Below, one piece after another: positions 36,104-48,989 of a stretch of DNA of 64,000 nt (position 1 is the stretch's first letter; each line of letters begins with the position of its first letter). A program made the position numbers and the translations under genes. This stretch comes from Cryptomeria japonica (Eukaryota; Streptophyta; Pinopsida; Cupressales; Cupressaceae): assembly GCF_030272615.1 (NCBI RefSeq), contig NC_081405.1, positions 568,787,095 to 568,851,094 on the forward strand, written 5' to 3'. The notes beneath the pieces were generated by a model. The model saw nothing but the letters and a program-made list of their open reading frames with translations, was not told the DNA's origin and ran no database searches.

Positions 36104-37709
36104 TGTTGGCATTGACAAAACCGATTAATCTAGAGAACCAGTATATGTGCTGAGATTTGTCATTGATGTCTAACACTGACTAGTGGAGTGGTATCGGTGG
36201 AAGCGGTGTATCTCAGTAACAAAGGTGATGACTTGTAAACACGTGGAAACATCATTAAAAATAGATGACCAAGCTTCAATCAGCTCAAGGGAAGACAAAC
36301 TAAGCAAACCAGTCTGTCACTCAAGAAGATCGGTGTTGAGATTAGATCTTCACGTTGGTCATTGTGATGACGATGAAGTCACAAAAGGTGACTTAGGAAA
36401 TAAGGATTGAGGTTGTATGCAAACCAGAACCTCATTGGCAAACAGGGAAATAGACTTGATGCTAGGACAACAAACCAGCAATCAAAGGATGAACTGGTAA
36501 TATAGAGCGCAGTGGTATACTAGTACAATAGTAAGGGAGAAGGAAGATAGGTGATCACCATAAATCTCAGAGCAGTGATCAATTATTTAGTTGCGGTGGA
36601 AAATGGTGACTTGGTGAGCCCGTATCTACGCCAAACTAAGAGTTGGTGAAGTCAACTTCAGTCATCATGCAATTAAGCCATGATTACTTGCAGATTTTTG
36701 GGTACATATTTATATGAATGAACTTAGCCCAGAAGTCACTATTTTTGGGGGATGCAGTGGCAGAATTGGTTGAGAAGTTGGCAGAATTGTTGCATGGCAT
36801 GTAGAGCAAGAGCGAGAAGATTTGAATTTGAAATATACTAAAAATATGTGATTGCATTGATTAAGGAAACACCTGAAGGTGATGACAAAGAATGTATAAA
36901 TTATTTTGATTTCATTCAAAATATTCTTGATCGTAAAATTTGCAAAGTATAGATCATGTGCAAGGCGATCCAAAAAGTGCAGAGTAGAGTGTAAGGAAGT
37001 GCTAAAAGATTTAGCAGAGTAGTAAGTGTATGAGGTAGACTGACAGAGGGCAGAGTCGAGGATAGGAGGACCGACAAAAGTGTAGAGCTGAGGGTAAAGA
37101 GGATCGATATAGTGCAGAGCCAAAGGTATAAGCAGAAAACCGATGTTGTGTAGAGCACACACAATCGGTGTGGATAGAATCTGATTTACATTGTGATATG
37201 ATCAAGCTATTAGTAGCTACTTCAATAGATCATATTTTTGTTGCTTTCTAACCATAGCAACTTAAATCCCTTATCTGGGTGGACTTTAGTAGGTCCTTTG
37301 TAAAATCCCTTAACTAGGTGACATCTTAATTGATGTTCTTAAGACCTTTAACCAGGCTACCTTTAATAGGGTAAAGACACTAACAGACCTTAAATAAAAT
37401 CCCTTAATCAGGTGGCACCTAACAATGTCTTTGTAATCTCCTAATATAGATGGACCCTCACTAGGTGTACTCTAGAAGAGTACAAATTTTGTGAGTTCCT
37501 ACTCACACCATGGTTTTCTCCCATTTGGGTTTCCACGAGATAAATCTTGGTGTCATTGTATATGTTTTCATGCATGCATATTCTTCTGCACTAATTATGT
37601 ATATTGATGAATATTAAGTTAGTGCAGATTTGAGTAAAAAGTTTTAATTGTGAGAAATTGATAAAATATTGATTCACCCCTCCCCTCTTAGCACCAGTTG
37701 GGACTAACA
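36104..37709 (+). repeat. Element E 5' LTR (1,606 bp)
   Basis: Begins TGTTGGCATT, ends GGGACTAACA and is followed immediately by the PBS. Its downstream end has the gattcacccctcccctctta block shared with the other Copia LTRs of the window. Confidence 0.92.
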
Positions 37710-37723
37710 ATTGGTATCAGAGC
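37710..37723 (+). other. Element E primer-binding site
   Basis: ATTGGTATCAGAGC, directly after the 5' LTR; perfect tRNA-iMet-type PBS. Confidence 0.9.
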
Positions 37724-37773
37724 ACATGTCCTTAAATTTAGAAGAAGTTTAACAACTTAAGGGAATATCCAAG

Positions 37774-40700
37774 ATGATGAAAAAAGAGGGTCCTAAGTTC
37801 TTTAAGGAGAATTACACCTTATGGTGTGGTAGAATGAAGATTTACCTAAGATCCCCAGGAGAACATTACTAGAATCATGTAATTATAGAGTATAATGATC
37901 CTTCAGGGGTTCTCACTCCAGATCAGATCAAGGAAAGGCAAGACAATACTACTGCTATGGATCTAATTGTTAGCACTCTTTCTGATAATGAATATATTGA
38001 TGTTCAAGATCTAAAAATAAAATTTTCATATGTGGAATAAGCAAAAGATGGTGTATGGAGGAGATGCTCATGTTCAAAAGGATAAAGTAGACAACTTGAG
38101 AGGAAAATATGATGAGATGAGGATGCAGGAAGGAGAAAATATAGAGCAGTATAGTAAAAGAATAAAGGATGTAGTAAAATCCATTAAAAGTGTTGGAGGA
38201 AAGATTGAAGAGGATGATGTGGTCAGCAAAATCCTGAGAACCTTTCTACCACAATATGCCATAAGGGTTTCTGCAATCTAGGAACTCAGATCCTTGGGAG
38301 CAGTTAATGTATCACTTGGCTCACTGATCGGTAAGTTGATTACTTTTGAACTAAGCAACTATGATAATAGTGTACCAAAGATTGATGTTGCTTTCAAAGA
38401 TTTCATGATGCATGCACCAACAAGGAGAAGAAAAGAAACCAGAAGTAGTTCTACTACAAGAATCAGTCACTCTCATGAAAGTGACAATCTGTTATCTGAA
38501 GAACAAGAACAAGATGAGATTGAAGCTCCATTGGCAAGAACATTGCCAAGAGAAAAGGAAAGTATAAAGGTAAATTACCCTTAAAGTGTTTCTCCTATAA
38601 TAAGATAGGTCATATTGCTTGCAAATGTCCTGACAATGATAGAGATAGGAAGGATAATTTTAGAAGATACAAAGACAAGAGAAAGAAGGAGTGTTATCTT
38701 ACAGAAGAAGGAGTCATTGATGAATAATCAGAAGGATCCGATGGAGATGGAATTGCATTTGTGGTAGTTAAGGAAGATAACATAGAGGAAGGTGATATGG
38801 CACTAATTTCTAGTTCAAACTGGTGTGGAGATTTGGTAATTGATAGTGGTTGCAATCACCACATGACCGGTGATAGAACAAAATTACTCAGCATGGAGGA
38901 TTGCAATGGAGGAATTGTGAGATTTAGAAATGATGCTCCTTGTGTAGTAAAAGGTAAGGGATCTATAGCCCTAAATGATAAAACAAATTGTGGAGATTTT
39001 TATTGGGTAGAAGGGCTAAAATATAGTCTGTTAAGTGTTGCACAACTTAACAATAAGGGTTACTAGTTAGAATTCAATGAAGGAATATGCAAAATAAATG
39101 ACAAATCAGGAAGTTTGATTGCTACCGATAACTAGTCTAGAGGAAATCTGTTTCACCTGGACTCCACCATAGGTAGTTGTCTAATGGAAAAGGTAGAAGA
39201 CAGTTGGTTGTGACACAAAAGACTGTGTCATGTTAACTTTGATAGCATAGAAAAATTCACTAAGACAAAGCCTGTTAGAGGTATGGCTAATATAGTGAAA
39301 CCTTAAAATGCTATGTGTAGACACCTATAAATGTCTTATTGATCATGTACTAATTATTCCTCTAACTGATTAAATAATTCCTTAATTATTTAATTAAGTT
39401 AATTAATCTTATTCTTCTATTTCTTCTATTTTCTTCTAATTTCATATTTCCTCATCATCTTATTAATTATTCTATTTTCCTATTCTATCATCATTTAATC
39501 ATTTTAATCATTTTCTAATATTAATTAAATATTTATTATTTAATTAATTATGATTAATACTCCAATTTAAATAATCTTCATTATTTAAATAAATAAACTA
39601 ATTATTCTCAATTTCTATCTCCAATCATCTAATCATTCAACTCTCTTCTAAATATTAATTAAATATTTATTGTTTAATTAATTATGATTTAATCCTTTAA
39701 ATTAAATAATCTTTATTATTTGATTAAATTCCATTTCTACATAAGTAAATAGTTTCTTTAAATTATTTAATTAATTGATTAATTCTTCCATTTCCAATTC
39801 CCCAAATTCTTATTTCTTTTAATTTCATATTCTTCTAAATTCTTCCAAATTCAAGGACATGTGCATGATTTCAAAAACCAAATTGAAAATCAAAGTCAAG
39901 TTCTAAATATATTCAAATACTAAATTGAATTAAATAAATTCAATTATTTTAATTAAAATCTCATGCAAAGATTAAATTGAAAATCTAAATCTAAATGCAA
40001 GCACATGCTAAATTAATTAATTCAATCAATCAATTAATTAAATCATTTATCTCTTCAACTTCTATTTCCATCTTTCAGTTAGCTTTTTTAAATTAAGCTC
40101 TCTGTGTCATCTTCTTTATCTCCTCCAATCATTCTTTTTCTTCCTTCAATCAACCTTTTCTCAATCAGTTGACTCAATTAATCTATTCAATCTATTGAGT
40201 TTCACTCCTACAATCAATAGTTCAACTATCATTTTTCATTTGAGCTCACCTGAGTTCCACCTCTTGATCAATCTGTTCCATCTTTCAATCAATCTCATCC
40301 AAAAATCTATAAATTGAGCATTCAATCTCCATTTTCAACAATCATGAACTTTGAATCTTTGTGTCACTTGTAGGTTACCAACGCAATATCTGAGAGCCAT
40401 CATACCATGAAGACGAGAAGAGCAATGGAAGTTCTACGCAGTCACATAATAGGGAGTTTTTATTGATTGAAATTATAATTCCTATTTCACTTGGTTGTAT
40501 CTTTTCATTGTCTAGTTTGTTAGATTCTTTTATTAGAAGGGATTCGTGATTTCCCTTTTTGCTTCTAATTGATTACTTGTTTATAAGATGAATTCTAGCA
40601 TGCGTTACACTATGTGTAAAGAGTGCCAAATAGGAAAGTTGACTGGGACTAGTTTCAACAGAAAATCATTTTCATCTGAAAATGTGTTGGACTTAGTTCA

Positions 40701-43186
40701 TACAGACCTATGCGGTCCTATGAGAACCAAGAGTTTCTATGGAGACCGGTATTTTATGTTGTTTGTGGATGACTTCTCAAGAGTGATGTGGGCTGTATTC
40801 TTGAAGGAAAAATATGAAGCCTTTCTCATGTTTAAAGTCTTTAAGGCTTGAGTAGAGAGAGGAACTGATAAGACTCTGAAATTGTTAAGATCAGATAGAG
40901 GAGGAGAGTTCACCTCTCAAGAGTTCATGAATTACTGTGAAGAACATGGGACTATGAGATAGGTTTCTACACCCAGAACAACTCACCAGAATGGGGTTGC
41001 TGAAAGAAGAAACAATACTCTTGTTTATTGTGTGAGGACTCTGATCATACAAAAGGATATTCCACACATTTTCTGGAGAGAAGCAGTGAGCACTGTTGTG
41101 TACACCTTGAACCAGATACAAGTAAAGAAAGCGACAAATAAAAATCCTTATGAATTATGGTGTGGATACTCACCTAATGTTTTTTTTTTCAAAGTATTTG
41201 GAAGCAGTTGCTATATCAAGAGGGATGAGCATTCAGGAAAATTTGATCCCAAGAGTGATGAAGGAACCTTCTTAGGTTACTCCACAAAGAGTAAGTCATA
41301 TCGATGTTTGAACAAAAGGACCCATAATATTTTGGAGAGTGAAAATGTCAGAGTAGATGAGTACTCTGAGAAAAATGAATAGGATAGCAAGAGTGAATTG
41401 GAGGACTATAAAGGGTTCGAGTACATTGTACCGGTGGAACCTGCTGAAGAGGATCCCATTGAAGTGGAAAATGAAGAAGTTTGTGAAGTAGAACTTGCAC
41501 AACTGGTAGAAAAAGCTCCAAGAAATGAACCGGTATTAAAAAAGTATGTCAGAAATAATCACTTTGCTGAAAATATCATTGGTGACAAAGATGCAAGAGT
41601 ACTAACCAAAAGAAGAGCAAGAGAGAATGCTTGTTTGCTCTCCATAATTGAGCCCAAAACAACAAAGGAGGATCTAAAATATGATGATTGGATCAAAGCC
41701 ATGGAAGAAGAACTAGAGCATATTGAGAAAAATGAAACGTGGACTCTAATGCCCAGACTGTAAAACAACAATATGATAGGCACTAAATGAGTGTTTAGAA
41801 ATAAAATGGATGAAACCGATGAAGTGATAAGAAACAAAGAAAGATTAGTCTGCAAAGGCTATGCTCAAGAAGAAGGTTTGAACTATGGATAAATCTTCTC
41901 ACCAGTGGCCAGGCAGAAGGGGTCAGAATTTTGCTGACCTGTGTTGCTTACAAAAAATTTAAAGTTTACCAAATGGATGTCAAATTGGCATTCTTGAATG
42001 GTATGCTAGAGGAAGAAGTATACATAGAGAAACCAAAAGGGTTTGCATCTGAATATGGAAGAAATATGGTATGCGGGTTGCACAAGACTCTATATGGACT
42101 AAAATAAGCACCAAGGGCTTGGTATGAGAGGCTGCACTCATATCAATTAAGCATAGGGTTCAAGAGAACCAATGATAACAACAATCTATACTTGAAGACC
42201 AGAGAAGAAAGCAAAATCTAATTGCTGAAGTCTTTGTAGATGACATCATATTTGGAGGAGATGATGAGATGAGCAAAGATTTTGCAGAACAAATGAAGGA
42301 AGAATTTGAGATGTCCATGATCAATGAGATAAAAAATCTCATCGGCTTGCAAGTCTCATAGCTAAAGAATGGCATATTCATCAGCTAAACCAAGTACATA
42401 AGAGAAATCCTGAAAACTTTTGGAATGGAAGATTTCAAACCTATTGGAACTCCAATAGTTATAGGTTGCAAACACTCTAAATATGATGAGGCTCATGAAG
42501 TGGATGAGATACTTTACCAGTCCATGATTGATAAGTTGCAATATACAGTACATAGTAGACTAAACATAGCACAAGTTGTTGGCTTGGTTGCCAAGTTTTT
42601 TTCCAATCCGAAAGAGAATCATATGGTGGCACTCACAGGAATATTTAGATAGCTAAAGGGGACTAATGAGTATGGTCTCTGGTATCCACATAAGGGTGAC
42701 TTTAGCTTAAGTTTCTTCACTGATTCATATTGGGTAGGGAAAATTGATGACAAAAAGAGCAATAGTGGAGGTGCATTCTTTCTTGGAGATAGGATTGTGT
42801 CTTGGAAAAGAAACAAACAAAATTGCATATCTCAATCCACAGTTGAGGCTAAATATGTGGCTGCTGCAATCAACTGCACACAGATAGTTTGGATCAAGCA
42901 ATTATTGGAAGGTATCCAAGAAAAGGTGACCGAACCAACAGTGATTCACTGTGACAACACCAGTGCCATCGACATATCCAAGAATCCAGTGATGCATTCC
43001 AAGACAAAGCATATAGCTATCAAATATCACTATCTAAGAGAACAAGTTCAAGAAAAGGAAGTGATGCTGGAGTATATACCAACAAAAGAGTAGGTGGATG
43101 ATATTTTCACCAAGCCACTACATAAGGATACCTTTGAATATCTTAGAGGTAAGTTAGGGGTGATGCCCCTACCTGTAGTAAAGTAA
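37774..43186 (+). pseudogene. Element E gag-pol polyprotein (Copia), interrupted
   Basis: It starts ATGATGAAAAAAGAG (the same Gag start style, MMKKEGPKF, as element A) and ends at TAA 43,184-43,186. Visible in order: Gag (GEHY, VYGGDAHVQKDKV, EGENIEQYSKRIK); knuckle CFSYNKIGHIACKC (second Cys to Tyr, as in A); protease VIDSGCNHHMTGD (38,840, DSG intact); pre-integrase HKRLCHVNF; the solo LTR at 39,316-40,609; integrase (HTDLCGPM, FVDDFSRV, RSDRGGEFT, QNGVAERRNNT); RT ([22 protein letters not shown], a stop where Gln is expected before APRAWYE); RNase H (TDSYWVGKIDDKKS, STVEAKYV) and a PLHKDTFEYLRGKLG end. About 18 stops and several frameshifts. Clearly dead. The Cys-to-Tyr knuckle change is shared with A, so it may be a subfamily trait rather than decay. 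Confidence 0.9.
39316..40609 (+). mobile_element. Solo LTR (1,294 bp) inside element E
   Basis: Begins TGTAGACACC, ends GCGTTACA, and is flanked by the TSD ctatg (39,311-39,315 and 40,610-40,614). No PBS, PPT or coding sequence lies within it. The middle is rich in taattaattaaat; a TATA-like ctataaattgag lies near 40,309. It splits E between the pre-integrase HKRLCHVNF block and CKECQIGK. The start matches the LTRs of G and H. A solo LTR is the usual product of unequal recombination between the two LTRs of a full element, probably a Ty3/Gypsy member. Confidence 0.88.
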
Positions 43187-43512
43187 GTAAAAAGGGATCT
43201 ATATCAATTTGGTATGATTTATTTAAAAAAAAATCTCTAAGACTAGATTGATAAGTGTGGACTACTTCGGTTAGGGGGAGCAGTCTTGTAAGTGTACTGA
43301 AATGCATCTTTGGCATTGTTGTCAAAGGGGGAGATATGATTATAGTGTTTGAGCATTGGTAAGTAGTGATTGAGCTGAAGTTGTTGAAATAGAGTGTTAC
43401 AAGTGTTAGGGGGAGATATTCATTACTCAAAGCAGAAGTAATGACTAGGTACAAAAATGGAGAAAGTACATGCAATTGATAAGTCACACTGTAAAGTATT
43501 GCCATCAATGCC

Positions 43513-43524
43513 AAAGGGGGAGAT
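43513..43524 (+). other. Element E polypurine tract
   Basis: AAAGGGGGAGAT abuts the 3' LTR. Other purine tracts of the same type lie upstream near 43,273, 43,325 and 43,410. Confidence 0.88.
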
Positions 43525-45145
43525 TGTTGGCATTGACAAATTCAGTTAATCTAGAGAACCAATATATGTGCTAAGATTTGTCATTGATGTCTAACACTAA
43601 CCAGTGGAAGTGGTGTATCTCAGTAGAAAAGGTGATGACTTGTAAACATGTGGAAACAACATTAGAAACAGATGACCAAAGTTCAATCATCTCAAGGGAA
43701 GATAGACTAAGCTAACCGGTCTGACACTCAAGAATATCAGTGTTGAGATCAGATCTTCAGGTTGGTCATTCTAATGATGATGAAGTCACAAAAGGTGACT
43801 TAGGAAAGAACGCTTGAGGTTGTATGCAAACCAGGACCTCATTGGTAAACATGGAAAGAGACTTTATGCTAGTACAACAACACAACAATCAAAGGATGAA
43901 CTAGTAATATAGAGTGTAGTGGTATACCAGTACATCAGGAAGAGAGAAGGAAGATAGGTGTTCACCATAAATCTCAAAGCGGTGATTAGTTATTTAGTTG
44001 CGGTGGAAAAAGGTGAGTTGGTGAGCCTGTGTCTATGCCAAACTACAAGTTGGTGAAGTCAACTTCAGTCATCATGCAATGAAGCCTTAATTACTTGCAT
44101 GCTTTCTGGTTCATATTTATATGACTAAACCTGACCCATAACTCTATTTTTGGGGGATGCAGTGGTAGAATTCATTGAGTAGTTGGCGGAATTGTTGCGT
44201 GGAGTGCAGAGCAAGAGCTGGAAGATTTGAATTTGATATCTACCAAAAATATGTGATTGCATTGATTAAGGAAACACCTGAAGGTGACGACAAAGAATGT
44301 ATAAAGTATTTTGAGTTCATTCAAAATATTCTTGATCGTAAAATTTGCAAAGTATAGATCATGTGCAAGGCATTCCAAAAAGTGTAGAGTAGAGTGTGAG
44401 GAAGTGCTAAAAGATTTAGTAGAGTAGTAAGTGTATGAGGTAGACCAACAGATTGCATAGTCGATGATAGGAGAACTGACAAAGTGGAGAGTGGAGGATA
44501 GGAGGACCGATAGAGTGCAGAGCTGAGGGTAAAGAGGACCAACAAAGTGTAGAGCCGAAGGTATAGGCAAAAAACCGGTGTTATGCAAAGCAGACACAAC
44601 CGATGTGGATAGAATTTGATTTACATTGTGATCTCATCAAGCTATCAGTAGCTACTTCAATAGATCATATTTTTGTTTTTTTCTAACCATAGCAACTTAA
44701 ATCCCTTAACCGAGTGGACTTTAACAGGTCCCTTTGTAAAATCCCTTAATTGGGTGACATCTTAATTGATGTTCTTAAGACCTTTAACAAGACTACCTTT
44801 AATAGGGTAAAGACACTAAAATACATTAAACAAAATCCCTTAACCGGGTGGCACCTAACAGTGTCTTTGTAATCTCCTAATGAGGATGGCTCCTCATCGA
44901 GCGTACTCCAAAAGAGTACAAATTTTGTGAGTTCCTACTCACACCGTGGTTTTCTCCCATTTGGGTTTCCATGAGATAAATCTTGGTGTCATTGTATATC
45001 TTTTCATGCATGCATATTATTCTGCACTAATTATGTATATTGATGAATATTAAGTTAGTGCAAATTTGAGTTAAAAGTTTTAATTATGAGAAATTGATAA
45101 AGTGTTGATTCACCCCTCCCCTCTTAGAACCGATGGGGACTAATA
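43525..45145 (+). repeat. Element E 3' LTR (1,621 bp)
   Basis: Near-copy of 36,104-37,709. It ends GGGACTAATA where the 5' LTR has GGGACTAACA, then the TSD cactc. Confidence 0.92.
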
Positions 45146-45150
45146 CACTC

Positions 45151-45984
45151 TCTTTTTAATCATCATTGTGTAGTGGAGGTTAATTCCTACCCTGGGTTTG
45201 ATATAGGCAATCCCCTATACAACCAAACATATTTTCCCTCTTTATTGTGTTTAGAGCTTAGATCTAATGAAAAAGGATTACTAGTTCATGAAGAGTAGAC
45301 TGACACACACAATTCTATACTTTGTTCAATAGGTGAAAAATCTTGGCCACTGTCAATCCCCTCCATTTACCAATATTTTCTCTCTAAAATATTGGAAGGA
45401 TAATTTATAAAACATCTTGATCTAGAATCCACTCATGAAATTTAATTTAGGCACCTTCAAGTCAATGGTACCTATTGACAGACTGACATCCTCAGTCCCA
45501 AACTATAGCCATGGGTTCCTTTTTGCATCTCATTTCTAGACCTATCTTTAGAATTTGTATTTCTATTTCACAACTTACCATTTATGTTTATTTTGGTCAA
45601 TTTCCTAGAATTCTACCTAGTTCTTGAATCATTTCATCCTATAATCATAATAAGTCATATCAAATCAAAAGATACTTAATCAACCACATGTTGCTATCTC
45701 TTCTAACAAATTGAAGTTGACCCTATTTGATTGGCTCACCAATGAATTTGATGGGATTGGGAGTGATTCCTATTTCGCATGTTTAGAGAAGTGAACAACC
45801 TCTCTCCATTATAGTAACACATTTTTGTAGTGTTAATATAATTCTATATTCACTCATATAAGCAAGATTTAGAATTTTTTTGTGGAGAAATGTGGTTAAA
45901 AGGGGAATACTCATAGATTAAAGATATACATTTTTAAGAAGTCCTAGAAGAAGAGTCTATTGAATTCAAATATAGATATCATAT
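45151..45984. other. Older flanking sequence right of element E
   Basis: Continuous with 36,098 before E inserted. AT-rich, with stops in all frames. A weak hint of degraded coding sequence (STHEI, HLQVNGTY-like) was not enough to assign a family. Confidence 0.45.
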
Positions 45985-47459
45985 TGTATGCAGGAAAAGC
46001 GGTTCAATGAAACTCAATAAGTGAAAATATTCAAAGGACTTTTCAACACACCCATGGGACTTCTTGGTGCAAGTTATGGAGCTATGAAGGATAGCTCAAC
46101 TTCCTAGGGTGGGTTCCATCATTCTCTATCTCACAAGGTCCCTCAAGCCAATGCCTTTTCTCTCAAATCACTGAGCAAAGTGACTTAGGGATGATGAATG
46201 CAAGAACGAGGGATGCTTTAGATTGATTTTACCATGAATGCATCCTATTTATCCATGATTCTACAAATGAGCTAAACTAGATTATAAGACGAAAATATTA
46301 GTAGCAATAATATCCTAACATGATATGCTAGTTATATGATTTAAGCTAATGATAATAAAAATGCTCTAAAATGCTTATTAGATTAATTCCTATTACAAAG
46401 AGAGGCTAGATATATTGATAAAATTGAGCATAAATGAGATACTAAAAGCTTGGATCCTTGAAATGGAGGAATGAGAGATCTATTTATAGGAAAAATAGGG
46501 CAATGGATGGTCAAGATTGGAGGAGTTTATCAAGGGTCAGGATTGAAAGTTATCAATCCATGTTTACAATTTCTGCCAATGAAATGGTGACAATTGTAAA
46601 CGTAAGATTGCTTGAGAGGAGAGGTAAGAAGCATTAAATGCTTGAGAAGACCTCATGGCTACCTTAGAAGGTAAGGGTTAAGGTTAGCTTAGGGTTATCC
46701 AATGGATAAAGCTTTTACCCAAGGGATAAACTCTTGTGCAAAGGTTAAAGGGATAACCATGGTCAAAGCAATGAATGCTTGATGAGACCCCTTGGTTAGA
46801 TGAGGGTTAAGTTAGGCAAAAAGTCTCTAACCATGCCACTAAGGGTTATTTAACCATTAATGGTTTGAAGACTTTGGGGACAAATTTGTAAGAGTCCTTT
46901 CAAATTTGGGGGTATTCAACAAGTTATCTTGTTGAAGGCATAAAGGCTTTAATGCCTTTGGAAGACTTTACTCCAAATTTGAGAAGTGACCTCGTTAAAT
47001 TTAGGGAAAGGGGATAATTGATGGGTTTAGGTTAATTGATTAGGATTAGATGGGTTCTAGAAGAATTTAGGAAGAGGGTTAGGATGCAAGTGGGAGATGT
47101 AGGAAAATCTAAGTGGATGAGGGATAAATAGGATGAATTAAAATAAACTGCTTTATTTCAATTTGGTTGCAAATTGGGGATTTAAATAAATTAGATTTAT
47201 TTAATTGGGGTGAACTATTTAATTAAATGTAAATTTAATTAAAAAGTAGAGAGAAGGGATTTAATTAAATAAAATGATTTATTTAATTAAATGACATAAA
47301 GGACTTAAGTGAATTTAAATAAATAAATTGAATAATTTATTTAATTAAATAGAAGAATGTGGATGATTTAACTAAATTAGATTTAACTAAATAGAGGAAT
47401 GAGAATAAAATGAACATTAAATATTCATTTAGGAATATGGTCATTTTTATATGTCTACA
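45985..47459 (-). repeat. 3' LTR of minus-strand element H (left boundary uncertain)
   Basis: The minus-strand start TGTAGACATATAAAAATG at 47,459 is preceded by a PPT. Like the G LTR and the solo LTR it has a taattaaat-rich middle (47,150-47,400) and a TATA box (46,481-46,489). The far end was placed at TGTATGCAGG (45,985) only because that gives a length like G's; no TSD could be tested because the other end is outside the window. Confidence 0.5.
46481..46489 (-). promoter_or_regulatory. TATA box in the H LTR
   Basis: Minus-strand CTATAAATA, about 970 bp inside the LTR from its upstream end, in the same relative place as in the G LTR (about 1,150 bp). Confidence 0.45.
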
Positions 47460-47460
47460 T

Positions 47461-47474
47461 TTTGCCCCTCTTTG
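47461..47474 (-). other. Polypurine tract of element H
   Basis: Minus-strand AAAGAGGGGCAAAA, followed after at most one base by the LTR start TGTAGACA. This fixes the LTR as a 3' LTR and the element as minus-strand. Confidence 0.65.
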
Positions 47475-47479
47475 AAGTG

Positions 47480-48989
47480 ATGTGTGTGCACATGTTGACT
47501 CAAAGAAAATGATGTGTCATCATGATTTGGTTGTGATCAGTGTGATGTCGTGTCAAGATGCTCATTTTGTGCCCTAGATTTGATAAATGAAGTTGATAAT
47601 GGCCCCTCGGTAGATGAAGCAAAAATTTGAAAATTTGATTGGATTTTAAATTTTGGCTATGTTGAATGCGATAAGTTGATTAATCTCCTGGTAATAATAT
47701 TTGTGAGGATTAGAAATGAGACCATGAGCAATTTACGTGTTCATCCATGGAACCCTAATTTTCATTTACCCTATAAAAAGGTAAAAACTGATTTATTTTG
47801 TCTCATTTGTGCTTGTTGACTTTGAAGAAAGTGACACTTGGAGAAAAAGTCAAAATGTCGATTCCCTTTGCTTCTCATCAATTCGAGCATGGTCGGAGGT
47901 ATCAGAGGCTCACCATGTATGGACCATAGGTAAGTCATCATTTTAGACCCCTTTTTTATTTTTGTTTTGTCATTTTTAGGCATGTTTTTGAATTTTTCCA
48001 CACTGTTTTAACGGTTTAGCCCATCGGGTAAAAATCGTAGTGCATACGATAAGTTGCGTAGTGCGTAGTATTTAATGAAGTAGGGTAGCATTTGGGTAGA
48101 TTAGGATAGCACATCAGTGGGTTAGGGTAGCACATAGAAATAGATTAGTGCATTAGGGGCACAGGGAAGCGCATAGGGGAAAAAGGGTAGTGTGTAGGAA
48201 AGACCTAGCGCATAGGGTTAGTAGGGGCTCGCATGGGTAGTGTAGGATATCGTGTAGGTATGACCTAGTGCATAGGGTTAGGTTCGCAGTGCAGGGCCCA
48301 AGTAGGATAGCGCATAGCCTAGAAGTGGTGCAGAGGGTAGTTTAAGTGGTGCGTCGATAGGATAGGGTAGTGCATAGGTGCTAGCTCACGCGTAGGGTTA
48401 ATGGGGTAGTGTATTGATAGGACAAGGTAGTGCATAGCCAACAACTTAGTGCGTAGATAAGATTTTTTAGTGCATGAGTGGAAAAAATTGGGTAAAGGAG
48501 GATTTTGGATGAAGAAAAATAGGTAGGTTTTTGCCAGTTTTGTCAGGATGGGTGCAAATTTTAGTCTGCGTGTCTGTTGTCATTTGATAATGTGTCCAAT
48601 ATGAGTTGTTTGATATGGTTTTTGGAGATAACTTGATTTGATTTGCAATATTTCAAGTTGATGTTGACCGGATGTTGATTTGATATGATGTGGTTTTTGA
48701 TATGGATGTTTTGATATGAACTTGATTTGATATGCATTGTTTCAAGTTGATATAAATGTGGAACTTGAGTTGTTTTATAAGCTGATATGATTGTGGAACT
48801 TGAGTTGTGTTACAAGTTGATGTGATTATGAAACTTGAGTTGTGTTACAAGTTGATATGAATGTGAAACTAGAGTTGTGTTACAAGTTGATGTGATTGTG
48901 GAACTTGAGTTGTTTTACAAGTTGATATGATTTGATATGGAAATGGATTTGATATGATGTGGAACTTGAACTTTTTTTGTTTGTGACAG
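47480..48989. other. Non-coding interior of H upstream of the antisense PMD exon
   Basis: It contains two repetitive blocks. 48,036-48,490 is a degenerate repeat of about 20-25 bp built on g(t/c)agtgcataggg. 48,727-48,925 is a cleaner 35-bp tandem repeat. The last bases (ctttttttgtttgtgacag, to 48,989) look like a polypyrimidine tract plus 3' splice site leading into the PMD coding sequence on the plus strand. Confidence 0.55.
48727..48925. repeat. 35-bp tandem repeat, about five copies
   Basis: The unit contains acaagttgatgtgattgtgg followed by aacttgagttgtgtt. Copies differ by a few bases each. Confidence 0.8.

Larger units (their letters stand above)
36104..45145 (+). mobile_element. Element E: Ty1/Copia retrotransposon
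   Basis: TSD cactc at 36,099-36,103 and 45,146-45,150. LTRs are 36,104-37,709 and 43,525-45,145; PBS 37,710-37,723; PPT 43,513-43,524. The last CA of the 3' LTR has become TA. The 9,042-bp element includes a 1,294-bp solo LTR (39,316-40,609) plus its 5-bp TSD, so the original element was about 7.74 kb. Confidence 0.92.

Noticed and set aside
35681-36118. Possible host gene fragment between A and E
   Set aside because: Stops in all frames and no recognisable motif; only short chance frames.
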